Below, in pieces: positions 32,397-39,945 of a stretch of DNA of 64,000 nt. Below the pieces are notes generated by a model. That model did no database searches, was not told the DNA's origin, and was given only the letters and a program-made list of their open reading frames with translations. Where the stretch lies: contig NZ_SSTC01000001.1 in assembly GCF_004801855.1 (NCBI RefSeq), positions 1-64,000 of the forward strand, given 5' to 3'. Positions within the stretch are counted from its first letter, which is position 1, and each line of letters opens with the position of its first letter. Both the position numbers and the translations under genes were made by a program. Origin of the DNA: Pseudomonas sp. A-1. Its GTDB lineage: Bacteria; Pseudomonadota; Gammaproteobacteria; Pseudomonadales; Pseudomonadaceae.

Positions 32397-33689
32397 ATGA
32401 GCCGCAGCAAGGCGAATACCGAATACCGGCAGACCATCCGCGCGCTGTCCGACCGCCTGGTCGAGGCGCAGACGCCGATCCGCGTGCTGGATGCCATCAA
32501 GTGGGACGACGGCATCCGCGAGGGCTTCCTCAAGGCGCGCGGGCAGAAGCTGCCGGCGGTGGACCGGGCCTACTACCAGGGCCGTCCGCTGTCGTTCGAT
32601 CCCGACGACAAGAAGCAGCAGTTCCAGCAGATCGAGCGCGACATCACCCGCCAGCTCGGCCAGTTCAGCCCGGTCGGGCAGATCATGCGGCGCATGTGCA
32701 AGGAATACCGCATGGTGATCCGCATGCTCGAGGCGCGCGGCACGCCCGACTTCGGGCTGATCTCCCAGGAGCTGTACGGCTCGGCCTCCGACGCCTTCCA
32801 TGCCGGCGACCCGACCCTGGCCGACCTCGGCGTGATGTTCTCCACCTACCTCGACAACATCGCCGACCGCAGCGACCTCAGGGACGAACCCAAGACCCTC
32901 AACGCGACCGAGGCGGTGGCCCTGCTGCAGGGCCAGCTCAACGGCGTGTTCGGCGACGAGGCGGTGGTGCGGGTGTTCGAATCCGACGGCATCCTCGCCG
33001 ACGCCGCCGCCGGCGCCGACTACATCAAGATCCGCGCCGACGCGCTGTTCAACCGGCGCGACATCCGCGCGCTGGCGGTGCACGAGGGGCTGGTGCACGT
33101 CGGCACCACCCTCAACGGCCTCAACCAGCCGATCTGCACTTTCCTGGCCAAGGGCCCGCCGTCGTCGACCATCACCCAGGAAGGCCTGGCCATCCTCATG
33201 GAGGTGATCGCCTTCGCCTCCTATCCGACCCGGCTGCGCAAGCTGACCAACCGCACCCGTGCCATCCACATGGCCGAGGAAGGCGCCGATTTCCTGCAGA
33301 TCTACGAGTTCTACCGCGAGCAGGGCTACACGGCCGAGGACAGCTATTCCAACGCCATCCGCGTGTTCCGCGGCTCGACGCCGGACGGCCTGCCGTTCAC
33401 CAAGGACCTGTCCTACCTCAAGGGCTTCATCCTGATCTACAACTACATCCAGCTCGCGGTGCGCAAGGGCAAGCTGGAGCAGATCCCGCTGTTGTTCTGC
33501 GGCAAGGCCACCCTCGAGGACATGCGCACCCTGCGCCAGCTGGTCGACGAGGGTCTGGTGGTGCCGCCCAGGTACCTGCCGCCGCAGTTCAGCGACCTCA
33601 ACGCGCTGTCGGCGTGGATGTGCTTCTCCAACTTCCTCAACCACCTGAGCCTGGATCGCGTCGAGGCCGACTACGCCAACATCCTCTGA
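32397..33689 (+). CDS. DUF1704 QEGLA-motif protein, putative metallopeptidase (MATCAP-like)
   Basis: A 430-residue protein of the family annotated 'flavohemoglobin expression-modulating QEGLA motif protein'. It carries HEGLVH (229-234), an HExxxH zinc-binding pattern, and QEGLA (261-265), whose Glu262 would be the third ligand. The same two motifs define the eukaryotic MATCAP/KIAA0895 tubulin carboxypeptidases that share DUF1704, so a zinc carboxypeptidase activity is a reasonable inference. Bacterial substrates are not known. The N-terminal third is helical and charged. A GGGGCGGGG ribosome site lies before the ATG, just after the lipoprotein gene. Confidence 0.82.
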   Translation: MSRSKANTEYRQTIRALSDRLVEAQTPIRVLDAIKWDDGIREGFLKARGQKLPAVDRAYYQGRPLSFDPDDKKQQFQQIERDITRQLGQFSPVGQIMRRMCKEYRMVIRMLEARGTPDFGLISQELYGSASDAFHAGDPTLADLGVMFSTYLDNIADRSDLRDEPKTLNATEAVALLQGQLNGVFGDEAVVRVFESDGILADAAAGADYIKIRADALFNRRDIRALAVHEGLVHVGTTLNGLNQPICTFLAKGPPSSTITQEGLAILMEVIAFASYPTRLRKLTNRTRAIHMAEEGADFLQIYEFYREQGYTAEDSYSNAIRVFRGSTPDGLPFTKDLSYLKGFILIYNYIQLAVRKGKLEQIPLLFCGKATLEDMRTLRQLVDEGLVVPPRYLPPQFSDLNALSAWMCFSNFLNHLSLDRVEADYANIL

Positions 33690-33708
33690 CGGGCCGTGCC
33701 GGCCCGTC
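33688..33708 (+). terminator. hairpin at end of the DUF1704 gene
   Basis: The stem GACGGGCC/GGCCCGTC (33688-33695 with 33701-33708) with a 5-base loop overlaps the stop codon of the DUF1704 gene and is followed by GTGCCTTTCC. It may end transcription or attenuate it before the small membrane-anchored gene downstream. Confidence 0.4.
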
Positions 33709-33743
33709 GTGCCTTTCCTCCCGATTGTTCCGGAACCATCTGC

Positions 33744-34064
33744 ATGAGCGAGCGCAATCCCATCCCCCTGATCCTCACCGCCATCGGCAGCGTCGCCGGC
33801 ACGGTCGCCGTGCTCGGCTACTACGGCTACCTGCACATCGCCAAGCCCGAGGACGCGCTGCTGCTGAGCGACTACACCATGCTCAAGACCATCCCCGGCG
33901 AGGACTACAAGGTGTCGCTCAAGCCGGCCGACCAGGTCGCCCAGTGCATCGACGGCGTGCTGGTGCTGTTCGACATCAACCAGAAGGGCCTGACCGGCGT
34001 GCTGGTCGACAACAAGAAGCGCGCCGTGCGCTGCATGGGCCAGGAGACGCCGCAGGCCGAGTGA
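33744..34064 (+). CDS. small membrane-anchored hypothetical protein
   Basis: A 106-residue protein with one N-terminal hydrophobic helix (about residues 8-28, 'LILTAIGSVAGTVAVLGYYG') and a soluble domain of about 75 residues ('VSLKPADQVAQCIDGVLVLFD'). Two Cys residues (in 'AQCID' and 'VRCMG') could form a disulfide if the domain is periplasmic. The start was taken as the Met of MSERNPIPL, close to the membrane helix. It has no recognised family and lies between the DUF1704 gene and a DUF488 gene, in the same direction. Confidence 0.7.
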   Translation: MSERNPIPLILTAIGSVAGTVAVLGYYGYLHIAKPEDALLLSDYTMLKTIPGEDYKVSLKPADQVAQCIDGVLVLFDINQKGLTGVLVDNKKRAVRCMGQETPQAE

Positions 34065-34119
34065 ACCCCGCGCGCTGGTCTATCCTTGCCCGGACCAGCA
34101 GGAGCGGGAGGGTGGCGCG

Positions 34120-34482
34120 GTGATCGTCTGCAAGCGGGTCTATCAGCCGGCGGCGGCGGATGACGGCTATCGGGTTCTGGTCGACCGGCTGTGGCCGCGC
34201 GGCTGTCGCAAGGCCGAACTGGCGCTGGATGCCTGGCTGCGCGAGCTGGCACCTTCGGACGGCGTGCGCCGCGCCTTCGCCCACGAGCCGCAGCATTTCG
34301 ACGCCTTCCGCGCGGCCTACCGGGCCGAGCTGGCGGCTGCGCCGGCGCTCTGGCAACCGCTGCTGGAGCGGGCGCGCTCCGGCACCCTGACCCTGCTGTA
34401 CGCCGCCCACGACGAGCGGTTCAACAATGCGCAGGTGCTGGCCGAGTTTCTTGCCGAGCGGCTGGCCGCCCCCGCCCCCTGA
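34120..34482 (+). CDS. DUF488 family protein
   Basis: A 120-residue protein of the DUF488 (YeaO-like) family. The signature segments are 'VYQPAAADDGYRVLVDRLWPRG' (about residues 7-28, including the conserved LVDRLWPRG), 'AFAHEPQHFDAFRAAYRAEL' and 'LTLLYAAHDERFNNAQVLAEFL'. Translation begins at GTG, after GGAGCGGGAGGG. The biochemical function of the family is not settled. The stop is 14 bp before the sugar dehydrogenase gene. Confidence 0.87.
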   Translation: MIVCKRVYQPAAADDGYRVLVDRLWPRGCRKAELALDAWLRELAPSDGVRRAFAHEPQHFDAFRAAYRAELAAAPALWQPLLERARSGTLTLLYAAHDERFNNAQVLAEFLAERLAAPAP

Positions 34483-34496
34483 CAGGGAGAGGTTCG

Positions 34497-35648
34497 ATGA
34501 GTGTTCGTGCATCCATCCTGCGCGCCGCCGGAGCGCTGTGGCTGGTCGCGCTGCTGGAGACCGCGCAGGCCGCTCCGCTGCCGGACAGCGAGCATGGCCC
34601 GCTGGTGCTGGCGGAGGTCGCCGGCGGCCTAGAGCATCCCTGGGCGCTGGCCTTCCTGCCGGACGGCCAGGGCATGCTGGTCACCGAGCGCCCCGGCCGG
34701 CTGCGCCGGGTGAGCGCCGCGGGCGAGTTGTCGGCACCGCTGGCCGGAGTGCCGGCGGTGTTCGCCCAGGGGCAGGGCGGCCTGCTCGACATCGCCCTGT
34801 CGCCGCAGTTCGCCACGGATCGCCTGGTCTACCTGAGCTACGCCGAGCGCGGCGTGGACGGGCTGGCCGGCACCGCGGTCGGTCGCGGCCGGCTGTCCGT
34901 CGATCTCGGGGCACTGGAGGACTTCCAGGTGATCTTCCGCCAGCAGCCCAAGCTGTCCAGTGGCGTGCACTTCGGCTCGCGGCTGGTGTTCGACCGTGCC
35001 GGCTACCTGTTCGTCACCCTCGGCGAGAACAACCAGCGCGCCACCGCCCAGGACCTCGACAAGCTGCAGGGCAAGATGGTGCGCCTGCACCCGGACGGGC
35101 GCATTCCGGCGGACAATCCCTTCGTCGGCCGTGCGGGCGCGCGGGCGGAGATCTGGTCCTACGGCCACCGCAACCCGCAGGGCGCGGCGCTCAACCCGTG
35201 GACCGGCCGGCTATGGATCCACGAGCATGGGCCGCGCGGCGGCGACGAGATCAACATCCCGCAGCCGGGACGCAACTACGGCTGGCCGCGGGCAACCCAC
35301 GGCATCAACTACAGCCTGCTGCCGATCCCCGAGGCCGAGGGCGAGAGGGTGCCGGGCACCGAGCCGCCGCACCACGTCTGGAAGAAGTCGCCGGCGCTCA
35401 GCGGCATGGCCTTCTACGACGCCGAGCGCTTCCCGGCCTGGCGGCACAGCCTGTTCATCGGCGCGCTGGCCCAGCAGGCGCTGATCCGCCTGAGCCTCGA
35501 TGGCGACCGGGTGGTGGGCGAGGAGCGTCTGCTGGAGCCCCTGGACAAGCGTATCCGCGACGTGCGGGTGGGGCCCGATGGCTGGGTGTATGTGCTCACC
35601 GACGAGCGCGATGGCAAGCTGCTGCGCCTGGGGCTGGCGCAGCCGTAG
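34497..35648 (+). CDS. PQQ-dependent aldose sugar dehydrogenase-like, exported
   Basis: A 383-residue secreted six-bladed beta-propeller of the YliI/soluble glucose dehydrogenase family, which oxidises aldoses with PQQ in the periplasm. A signal peptide (1-25, 'AGALWLVALLETAQA') precedes the propeller. Family motifs are 'GLEHPWALAFLPDGQGMLVT', 'GSRLVFDRAGYLFVTLGE', 'WSYGHRNPQGAALNP' and 'WIHEHGPRGGDEIN'. The His in the GHRNPQG loop is the likely catalytic base of the family. GGGAGAGG precedes the ATG. No PQQ biosynthesis genes are in the window. Confidence 0.9.
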   Translation: MSVRASILRAAGALWLVALLETAQAAPLPDSEHGPLVLAEVAGGLEHPWALAFLPDGQGMLVTERPGRLRRVSAAGELSAPLAGVPAVFAQGQGGLLDIALSPQFATDRLVYLSYAERGVDGLAGTAVGRGRLSVDLGALEDFQVIFRQQPKLSSGVHFGSRLVFDRAGYLFVTLGENNQRATAQDLDKLQGKMVRLHPDGRIPADNPFVGRAGARAEIWSYGHRNPQGAALNPWTGRLWIHEHGPRGGDEINIPQPGRNYGWPRATHGINYSLLPIPEAEGERVPGTEPPHHVWKKSPALSGMAFYDAERFPAWRHSLFIGALAQQALIRLSLDGDRVVGEERLLEPLDKRIRDVRVGPDGWVYVLTDERDGKLLRLGLAQP

Positions 35649-35696
35649 GCCTGGCGGGGCGGCTGATCGGGTGGCGCACGCCTGCTCGGCGTACTG

Positions 35697-36407
35697 TCAG
35701 AAGCGTTCGCTGGCGCCCAGGTAGCGCCACTGCCCCGATGGCAGCTTGCCCATGGCCAGCCGGCCGATGCGGATGCGGCGGATGCCCAGAACCTGCAGGC
35801 CGACGCTGCGGCAGACATGGGCGATCTGTCCCGGCTGCGGTGCCTTGAGGGCGAAGCGCAGGCGGGTCTCGCTCTGCCAGCTGACCTTGCACGGTGCCAG
35901 CGCCCGGCCCTGATAGCTCAGGCCGTGATTGAGCTGGGCGAGCTGCTGCGGTTCGAGAGTGCCGGCGACCTCGACGATGTATTCCTGCTCGATCTTGCTG
36001 AAGTCGTCGGTCAGCTTGCGGATCACGCCCCAGTTCTGGGTCAGCACCAGCAGGCCGGAGGCTTCCGGCTCCAGTGCCAGCGGCACGCTGAGGCGCTGCA
36101 GGTGGCGCCTGAGCAGACGCATCCCGGAGGCATCGTCCGCGGCGCGGCTGGCGGCGCCGAGCAGTTCGCTGGCCTGCTCGCAGCTCACGCCGGCCGGCTT
36201 GTGCAGCAGCAGGGTCGCCGGCGGCTGGGATTCGGCGCGGGCGCCGGGGAGCAGGGCGATGGCCTGTCCCGTCACCTTGAACTGCGGTTCCTCGACCACC
36301 TGCCCGTCGACCGCCACCCAGCCGCCCTCGATGTACAGCTCGGCCTCGCGGCGCGAGCAGGGCAGCAGTTCGGCGAGGCGCTTGGACAGGCGGACGGGAT
36401 CGGTCAT
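35697..36407 (-). CDS. RsuA/RluF-type pseudouridine synthase homologue with Glu at catalytic position
   Basis: A 236-residue protein with an N-terminal S4 RNA-binding domain (about 5-50, 'RLSKRLAELLPCSRREAELYI') and the RsuA/RluB/E/F catalytic fold ('LLLHKPAGVSCE', 'EQEYIVEVAGTLEPQQ', 'CRSVGLQVLGIRRIRIG'). The active-site motif GRLDxxTxGL should contain the catalytic Asp; here it reads ALEPEASGLL (111-120), with Glu113 aligned to that Asp. The remaining fold is well conserved, so it may be an RNA-binding protein with little or altered isomerase activity. It begins four bases after the 61-residue gene upstream. Confidence 0.82.
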   Translation of the reverse strand: MTDPVRLSKRLAELLPCSRREAELYIEGGWVAVDGQVVEEPQFKVTGQAIALLPGARAESQPPATLLLHKPAGVSCEQASELLGAASRAADDASGMRLLRRHLQRLSVPLALEPEASGLLVLTQNWGVIRKLTDDFSKIEQEYIVEVAGTLEPQQLAQLNHGLSYQGRALAPCKVSWQSETRLRFALKAPQPGQIAHVCRSVGLQVLGIRRIRIGRLAMGKLPSGQWRYLGASERF

Positions 36408-36411
36408 GGGG

Positions 36412-36597
36412 TCACTTCTTGCTGATGGTGATCTGGCGCGAGCTGCCGTAGGTCTGGCCGCTGACGCCGCGGGGGATCTGCTGGACTTCGCCGCCGGCCT
36501 TCAGGAAGGCGGCCATCTGCTCTTCGAGCTGGCGGCGGGCTTCGGCGGAGGGGACGGGGACGGTCTTCTGCTTGGATGAGCCGGGTTTGCTTTGCAT
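36412..36597 (-). CDS. small conserved basic protein, unknown
   Basis: A 61-residue basic protein (MQSKPGSSKQKTVPVPSAEA...) with a short helix 'EARRQLEEQMAAFLKAGGEV' and a C-terminal 'IPRGVSGQTYGSSRQITISK'. It follows an AGGAG site and its stop is four bases before the pseudouridine synthase homologue, so the two form an operon. On the minus strand a TATAAT (plus-strand 36633-36638) lies about 35 bp upstream of its start and is a likely -10. Lys/Arg content and its partner suggest a link to RNA, but I do not recognise the family. Confidence 0.72.
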   Translation of the reverse strand: MQSKPGSSKQKTVPVPSAEARRQLEEQMAAFLKAGGEVQQIPRGVSGQTYGSSRQITISKK

Positions 36598-36632
36598 GAG
36601 GAGTCTCCTGCCTGAAGCGAAAAAGGCCGCCC

Positions 36633-36638
36633 ATTATA
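36633..36638 (-). promoter_or_regulatory. -10 element for the small gene/pseudouridine synthase operon
   Basis: A perfect TATAAT on the minus strand, 35 bp before the start codon of the 61-residue protein. No convincing -35 hexamer was found at 16-18 bp. Confidence 0.45.
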
Positions 36639-36742
36639 CACGGATCGGCGCTCATTTTTTGCGCAACATGCCGGGATCCGCAAAACATTGCCCGAACATC
36701 CGCCGGCGAACGGCTGCAGCGTGCGCCGTCCGCCGGTCGGGC

Positions 36743-37750
36743 TCAGCGCGCCGCTGCCAGCAGGCGGTAGCTGTTCAGGCGGTCGGCGAAGCTGTGGGTC
36801 ACGGTGACCAGGCCCAGTTCGTCGAGCTGGTAGTCGCGGGCGTGGGCGTGGAACTGTTCCCAGCACTGCTCCGGGGTGCCGACCACCATGGCGTCGCGGG
36901 TGGCGTCCAGCTCGGCCAGGTCGCCGGGGCTGAGCTGGCGGCGACGCTGGTCGATCTCCTCGGGGCTGAGCAGCGGCTCGCGGGCGCCGCGGCCGGTCAT
37001 CATCTTGCGCCAGGCGGCGGTGCTGGCGATGCGCCTGGCTTCTTCCTCGGTCTCGGCGCAGATCACCGCCAGCGCCAGCATGCGCGCGGGCTTGTGCTCG
37101 TGCCCGGCCTCGCGGAAGTGGCGCTCGTAGTTGGCGAAGATCGCCGGCGAGCAGGCCTGCGGGGCGATGAACTTGGCCACCGACAGGCCCATGCCCAGGT
37201 AGCCGGCCAGCGACGAGCTGCCGCCGCCGGAGCCGAGCATCCACAGCTGCGGCGCCGGGTCGTTGTCCGGCAGGCAGCGCAGGCGGCTGTAGGGATGACG
37301 CTCGGGATACTCGTTGCGCAGGAAGGCGCACAGCTCGGCGGCCTGCTGCGGGAAGGTATCTTCCTCGAGCTGCTCGTAGGGGGCCGCGAGGGCGGCGGAG
37401 GCCAGCGGGGTGCCGCCCGGGGCGCGGCCGATGCCGAGGTCGATGCGCTCGGGGAACAGGCTGGCGAGCATGCGGAACACCTCGGCCACCTTGTACGGGC
37501 TGTAGTGGGTGAGCATCACGCCGCCGCTGCCGATGCGCATGTTGCGGGTGGCGCTGGCCACGCGGGCGACCATGATCTCCGGGCAGGGGTTGGCGAACTG
37601 GATGCTGTTGTGGTGCTCGGCCAGCCAGTAGCGGTGGTAGCCCAGCTCGTCGCAGGCGCGGGCCAGCTCGACCGAGCTGTTGGGCGCCTCGCGGACCGGG
37701 CGGTCGCCGTGGACGGGCGTCTGGTCGACGATGGTGAGTTTCAGCGACAT
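36743..37750 (-). CDS. LLM class (luciferase-like) flavin-dependent oxidoreductase
   Basis: A 335-residue TIM-barrel FMN-dependent monooxygenase of the bacterial luciferase family, close to the MsnO8-type group: 'LTIVDQTPVHGDRPVREA', 'RYWLAEHHNSIQFANPCPEI', 'RIGSGGVMLTHYSPYKVAE' and 'RIDLGIGRAPGGT'. The AEHH segment and SGGVMLxHY loop are typical of flavin and substrate binding in these proteins. The Met before SLKLTIVD was taken as start; a longer in-frame start adds 12 residues without family similarity. The substrate is unknown. It is downstream of the cold-shock gene but separated by a terminator. Confidence 0.9.
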   Translation of the reverse strand: MSLKLTIVDQTPVHGDRPVREAPNSSVELARACDELGYHRYWLAEHHNSIQFANPCPEIMVARVASATRNMRIGSGGVMLTHYSPYKVAEVFRMLASLFPERIDLGIGRAPGGTPLASAALAAPYEQLEEDTFPQQAAELCAFLRNEYPERHPYSRLRCLPDNDPAPQLWMLGSGGGSSSLAGYLGMGLSVAKFIAPQACSPAIFANYERHFREAGHEHKPARMLALAVICAETEEEARRIASTAAWRKMMTGRGAREPLLSPEEIDQRRRQLSPGDLAELDATRDAMVVGTPEQCWEQFHAHARDYQLDELGLVTVTHSFADRLNSYRLLAAAR

Positions 37751-37801
37751 GGCAGGTCTCTCGCGGAAATCGGTGGTGCGCGGCAAAAGAGCCGGAAAAG
37801 C

Positions 37802-37828
37802 AAAAGCCCCGCACGGGGCGGGGCTTTT
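37802..37828 (-). terminator. Rho-independent terminator of the cold-shock gene
   Basis: AAAAGCCCC (37802-37810) pairs with GGGGCTTTT (37820-37828) around a GC-rich loop. Read on the minus strand the hairpin follows the cold-shock gene stop by 19 bases and ends in a T-run. It isolates that gene from the luciferase-like gene. Confidence 0.85.
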
Positions 37829-37847
37829 GGCGAGGCGGGAAGCCGGA

Positions 37848-38057
37848 TCAGATGATCTGGACTTCGTCGGCCTGCAGGCCTTTCTGGCCCTGGACGACCA
37901 GGAAGGAAACGGCTTGGCCTTCCTTCAGGGTCTTGAAGCCGTCGGCCTTGATGGCGCGGAAGTGCACGAACACGTCCGGACCGCTCTGCGGGGTGATGAA
38001 GCCGAAGCCCTTCTCATCGTTGAACCACTTGACGGTGCCGGTTTGACGGTTGGACAT
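37848..38057 (-). CDS. cold-shock protein, CspA family
   Basis: A 69-residue single cold-shock domain, an RNA/DNA chaperone. RNP1 is KGFGFIT and RNP2 is VFVHF; '[16 protein letters not shown]' and '[13 protein letters not shown]' are standard. AAGGAGACA precedes the ATG. Pseudomonas has several paralogues (CspA/CapA/CspD types), and I do not assign one. The upstream gap is over 400 bp, which leaves room for a structured, cold-regulated 5' leader as in other csp genes. Confidence 0.95.
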   Translation of the reverse strand: MSNRQTGTVKWFNDEKGFGFITPQSGPDVFVHFRAIKADGFKTLKEGQAVSFLVVQGQKGLQADEVQII

Positions 38058-38466
38058 GATTGTCTCCTTGGACGGTGTTGACTACGACGCCGGAACTGCC
38101 CGGAGTCGGAACTGAGTGCAAGGAGCCAGTAAAACCGAGGTTTGATTGGATCAAGATCTGAATCAGTCGATTACGATGACACAAGCAACACAGTGCGAAG
38201 CACCCTACGCGGTAATGCGTCCGGGTGCAAATCCTTTCTGCAGGCGCGGACCTAGCCTTTTGTCTGAGAGTCGTCCGGCGGCGTCTGGAAACAGCCTCAA
38301 TAACCTGGTTATTTCCTTGAAAATCAATGGCTTGTCATGGGGTGTCGGCGGTGGCGGGTAACCTGTGGCGCCTGTCGGGAAAAACGCTGCATCTGGGCGT
38401 CGGGCGGGCACGATCGGGCCGGCGAACTCGGCTAGAATGCCCGCCCTGGCAATCAAGGTACGCGAC
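38058..38466. other. 409-bp divergent intergenic region between csp and cvfB
   Basis: No gene is supported here. It contains the upstream region of the cold-shock gene (minus strand, AT-richer segment 38130-38360), a perfect 15-bp palindrome at 38299-38313, and a TAGAAT (about 38434) that could be the -10 for the plus-strand CvfB-like gene. A short plus-strand open frame across 38146-38361 has codon use unlike the genes and no clear ribosome site. Confidence 0.6.
38299..38313. promoter_or_regulatory. 15-bp perfect palindrome, possible operator
   Basis: AATAACC-T-GGTTATT, two exact 7-bp half sites around one base, sits in the intergenic region between the divergent csp and cvfB genes. This is the size expected for a homodimeric regulator. 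No regulator gene is next to it, so the protein is unknown. Confidence 0.4.
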
Positions 38467-39303
38467 ATGGCACTGATCGGGCGGTTCAATTCTCTGCAGG
38501 TGGTCAAGCACACCGACTTCGGCCTCTATCTGGACGGCGGTCCGGATGGCGAAATCCTCCTGCCCAGGCGCTACGTGCCCAAGGGCGAACCGAGCGAGAT
38601 CGGCGACTGGCTCAACGTGTTCGTCTACCTGGACAGCGAGGACCGCATCATCGCCACCACGCAGAAGCCGAAGGTGCAGGTCGGCGGTTTCGCCAGCCTC
38701 AAGGTGGTGGCGATCAACCACGTCGGCCTGTTCCTCGACTGGGGGCTGCCCAAGGACCTGTTCCTGCCGCATTCCGAGGAGAAGCGCCCGCTGCAGGTCG
38801 GCGACTACGTCGTGGTGCACGTCTACCTCGACCCGCGCACCCGGCGGATCACCGCCACCGCGCGTCTGGACCGCTACCTGGACAACGCCCCGGCCAGCTA
38901 CCAGAGCGGCCAGGCCGTCGACCTGCTGGTGGTCGAGCGCACCGACCTGGGCTTCAAGGCCATCGTCGACGGCAAGCACTGGGGGCTGATCCACAAGAAC
39001 GAGCTGTTCAAGTTCCTCCGCAGCGGCATGCAGGAAACCGGCTACATCAAGGAAGTGCGCGCCGACGGCAAGATCAGCCTGAGCCTGCAGCCGGTCGGCC
39101 GCCAGGCGGGCGACCAGCTGGGCGAGCAGATCCTCGCCCAGCTGCGTGCGGCCGGCGGCCGCCTGGCGCTCTCCGACAAGAGCCCGCCGGAGGAAATCGC
39201 CCGCCTGTTCGGGGTGAGCAAGGGCAACTTCAAGAAGGCCATCGGCGGCCTGTACAAGCAGGGCCTGATCGTCATCCACGAGCAGGGCATCGAGCTGCGC
39301 TGA
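38467..39303 (+). CDS. CvfB-like S1 RNA-binding protein
   Basis: A 278-residue protein of the CvfB/YitL family: tandem S1-like OB domains ('RFNSLQVVKHTDFGLYLDGG', 'ASLKVVAINHVGLFLDWGLP', 'AVDLLVVERTDLGFKAIVDG') and a C-terminal winged helix ('LFGVSKGNFKKAIGGLYKQG'). In Firmicutes CvfB affects virulence gene expression by binding RNA; the Pseudomonas role is not established. The Met of MALIGRFNSL was preferred because family members start there; an upstream Met would add ten residues. The stop is four bases from that of convergent msrA. Confidence 0.9.
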   Translation: MALIGRFNSLQVVKHTDFGLYLDGGPDGEILLPRRYVPKGEPSEIGDWLNVFVYLDSEDRIIATTQKPKVQVGGFASLKVVAINHVGLFLDWGLPKDLFLPHSEEKRPLQVGDYVVVHVYLDPRTRRITATARLDRYLDNAPASYQSGQAVDLLVVERTDLGFKAIVDGKHWGLIHKNELFKFLRSGMQETGYIKEVRADGKISLSLQPVGRQAGDQLGEQILAQLRAAGGRLALSDKSPPEEIARLFGVSKGNFKKAIGGLYKQGLIVIHEQGIELR

Positions 39304-39307
39304 GCCC

Positions 39308-39943
39308 TCACCGTGACGAGCCCCACAGCTCCTGCAGGCGGGCGTCGCGGCCGCAGCGGCTGCGGTAGAAGTGGTAGCGCAGCGGATTGCGACGCGCGTA
39401 GTCCTGGTGGTATTCCTCGGCCGGATAGAAGGTGCCGGCGGGGAGGATCTCGGTGACGATGGGCCGGTCGAAGCGCGCGGAGGCCTGCAGCGCCGCCCTG
39501 GAGGCCTCGGCCTGACGTCGCTGCTCGGCGTCGGCATAGAAGATCGCGCTGCGGTACTGCGCGCCGATGTCGCAGAACTGGCCGGTGGCGGTCAGCGGGT
39601 CGATGTTCGGCCAGAAGGCATCCAGAAGCCTGGCGTAGCTGGTCCGCGTCGGGTCGTAGCGCACCAGCACCGCTTCCAGATGGCCGCTGCCGCCGGTCGA
39701 GACCTGCTCGTAGCTCGGGTTGGCCAGCGTGCCGCCGGTATAGCCCGAGGTGGTGGACAGCACTCCCGGCACCTTGTCGAAATCCGCTTCCAGACACCAG
39801 AAGCAGCCGCCGGCGAAGATCGCCGTGGCGCCCGCCTCGGGCGTCGCCGTGGGCGTCTCGCCTGCGCTCGCCAGCGACAGGGCGCCGAGCAGGACGGCTC
39901 CCGTCAGCAGGGCGCGCAGCCCCACTCTGGCCTGTCTGCGCAT
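39308..39943 (-). CDS. msrA: peptide methionine sulfoxide reductase MsrA, exported form
   Basis: A 211-residue MsrA that reduces Met-S-sulfoxide. An N-terminal signal or anchor (1-27, 'VGLRALLTGAVLLGALSLASA') precedes the catalytic domain with GGCFWC (Cys47 nucleophile, Cys50). Also present are 'GYTGGTLANPSYEQVSTGGSGHLEAV' (its residues in the usual order) and 'EYHQDY'. The single domain plus a signal peptide indicates a periplasmic enzyme. It starts two bases after the msrB stop, so msrB-msrA is one operon. Confidence 0.93.
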   Translation of the reverse strand: MRRQARVGLRALLTGAVLLGALSLASAGETPTATPEAGATAIFAGGCFWCLEADFDKVPGVLSTTSGYTGGTLANPSYEQVSTGGSGHLEAVLVRYDPTRTSYARLLDAFWPNIDPLTATGQFCDIGAQYRSAIFYADAEQRRQAEASRAALQASARFDRPIVTEILPAGTFYPAEEYHQDYARRNPLRYHFYRSRCGRDARLQELWGSSR

Positions 39944-39945
39944 GC

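Noticed and set aside
38146-38361. 71-codon open frame in the csp-cvfB gap
   Set aside because: It spans the 15-bp palindrome and AT-rich upstream DNA, lacks a ribosome site and has no similarity I recognise.
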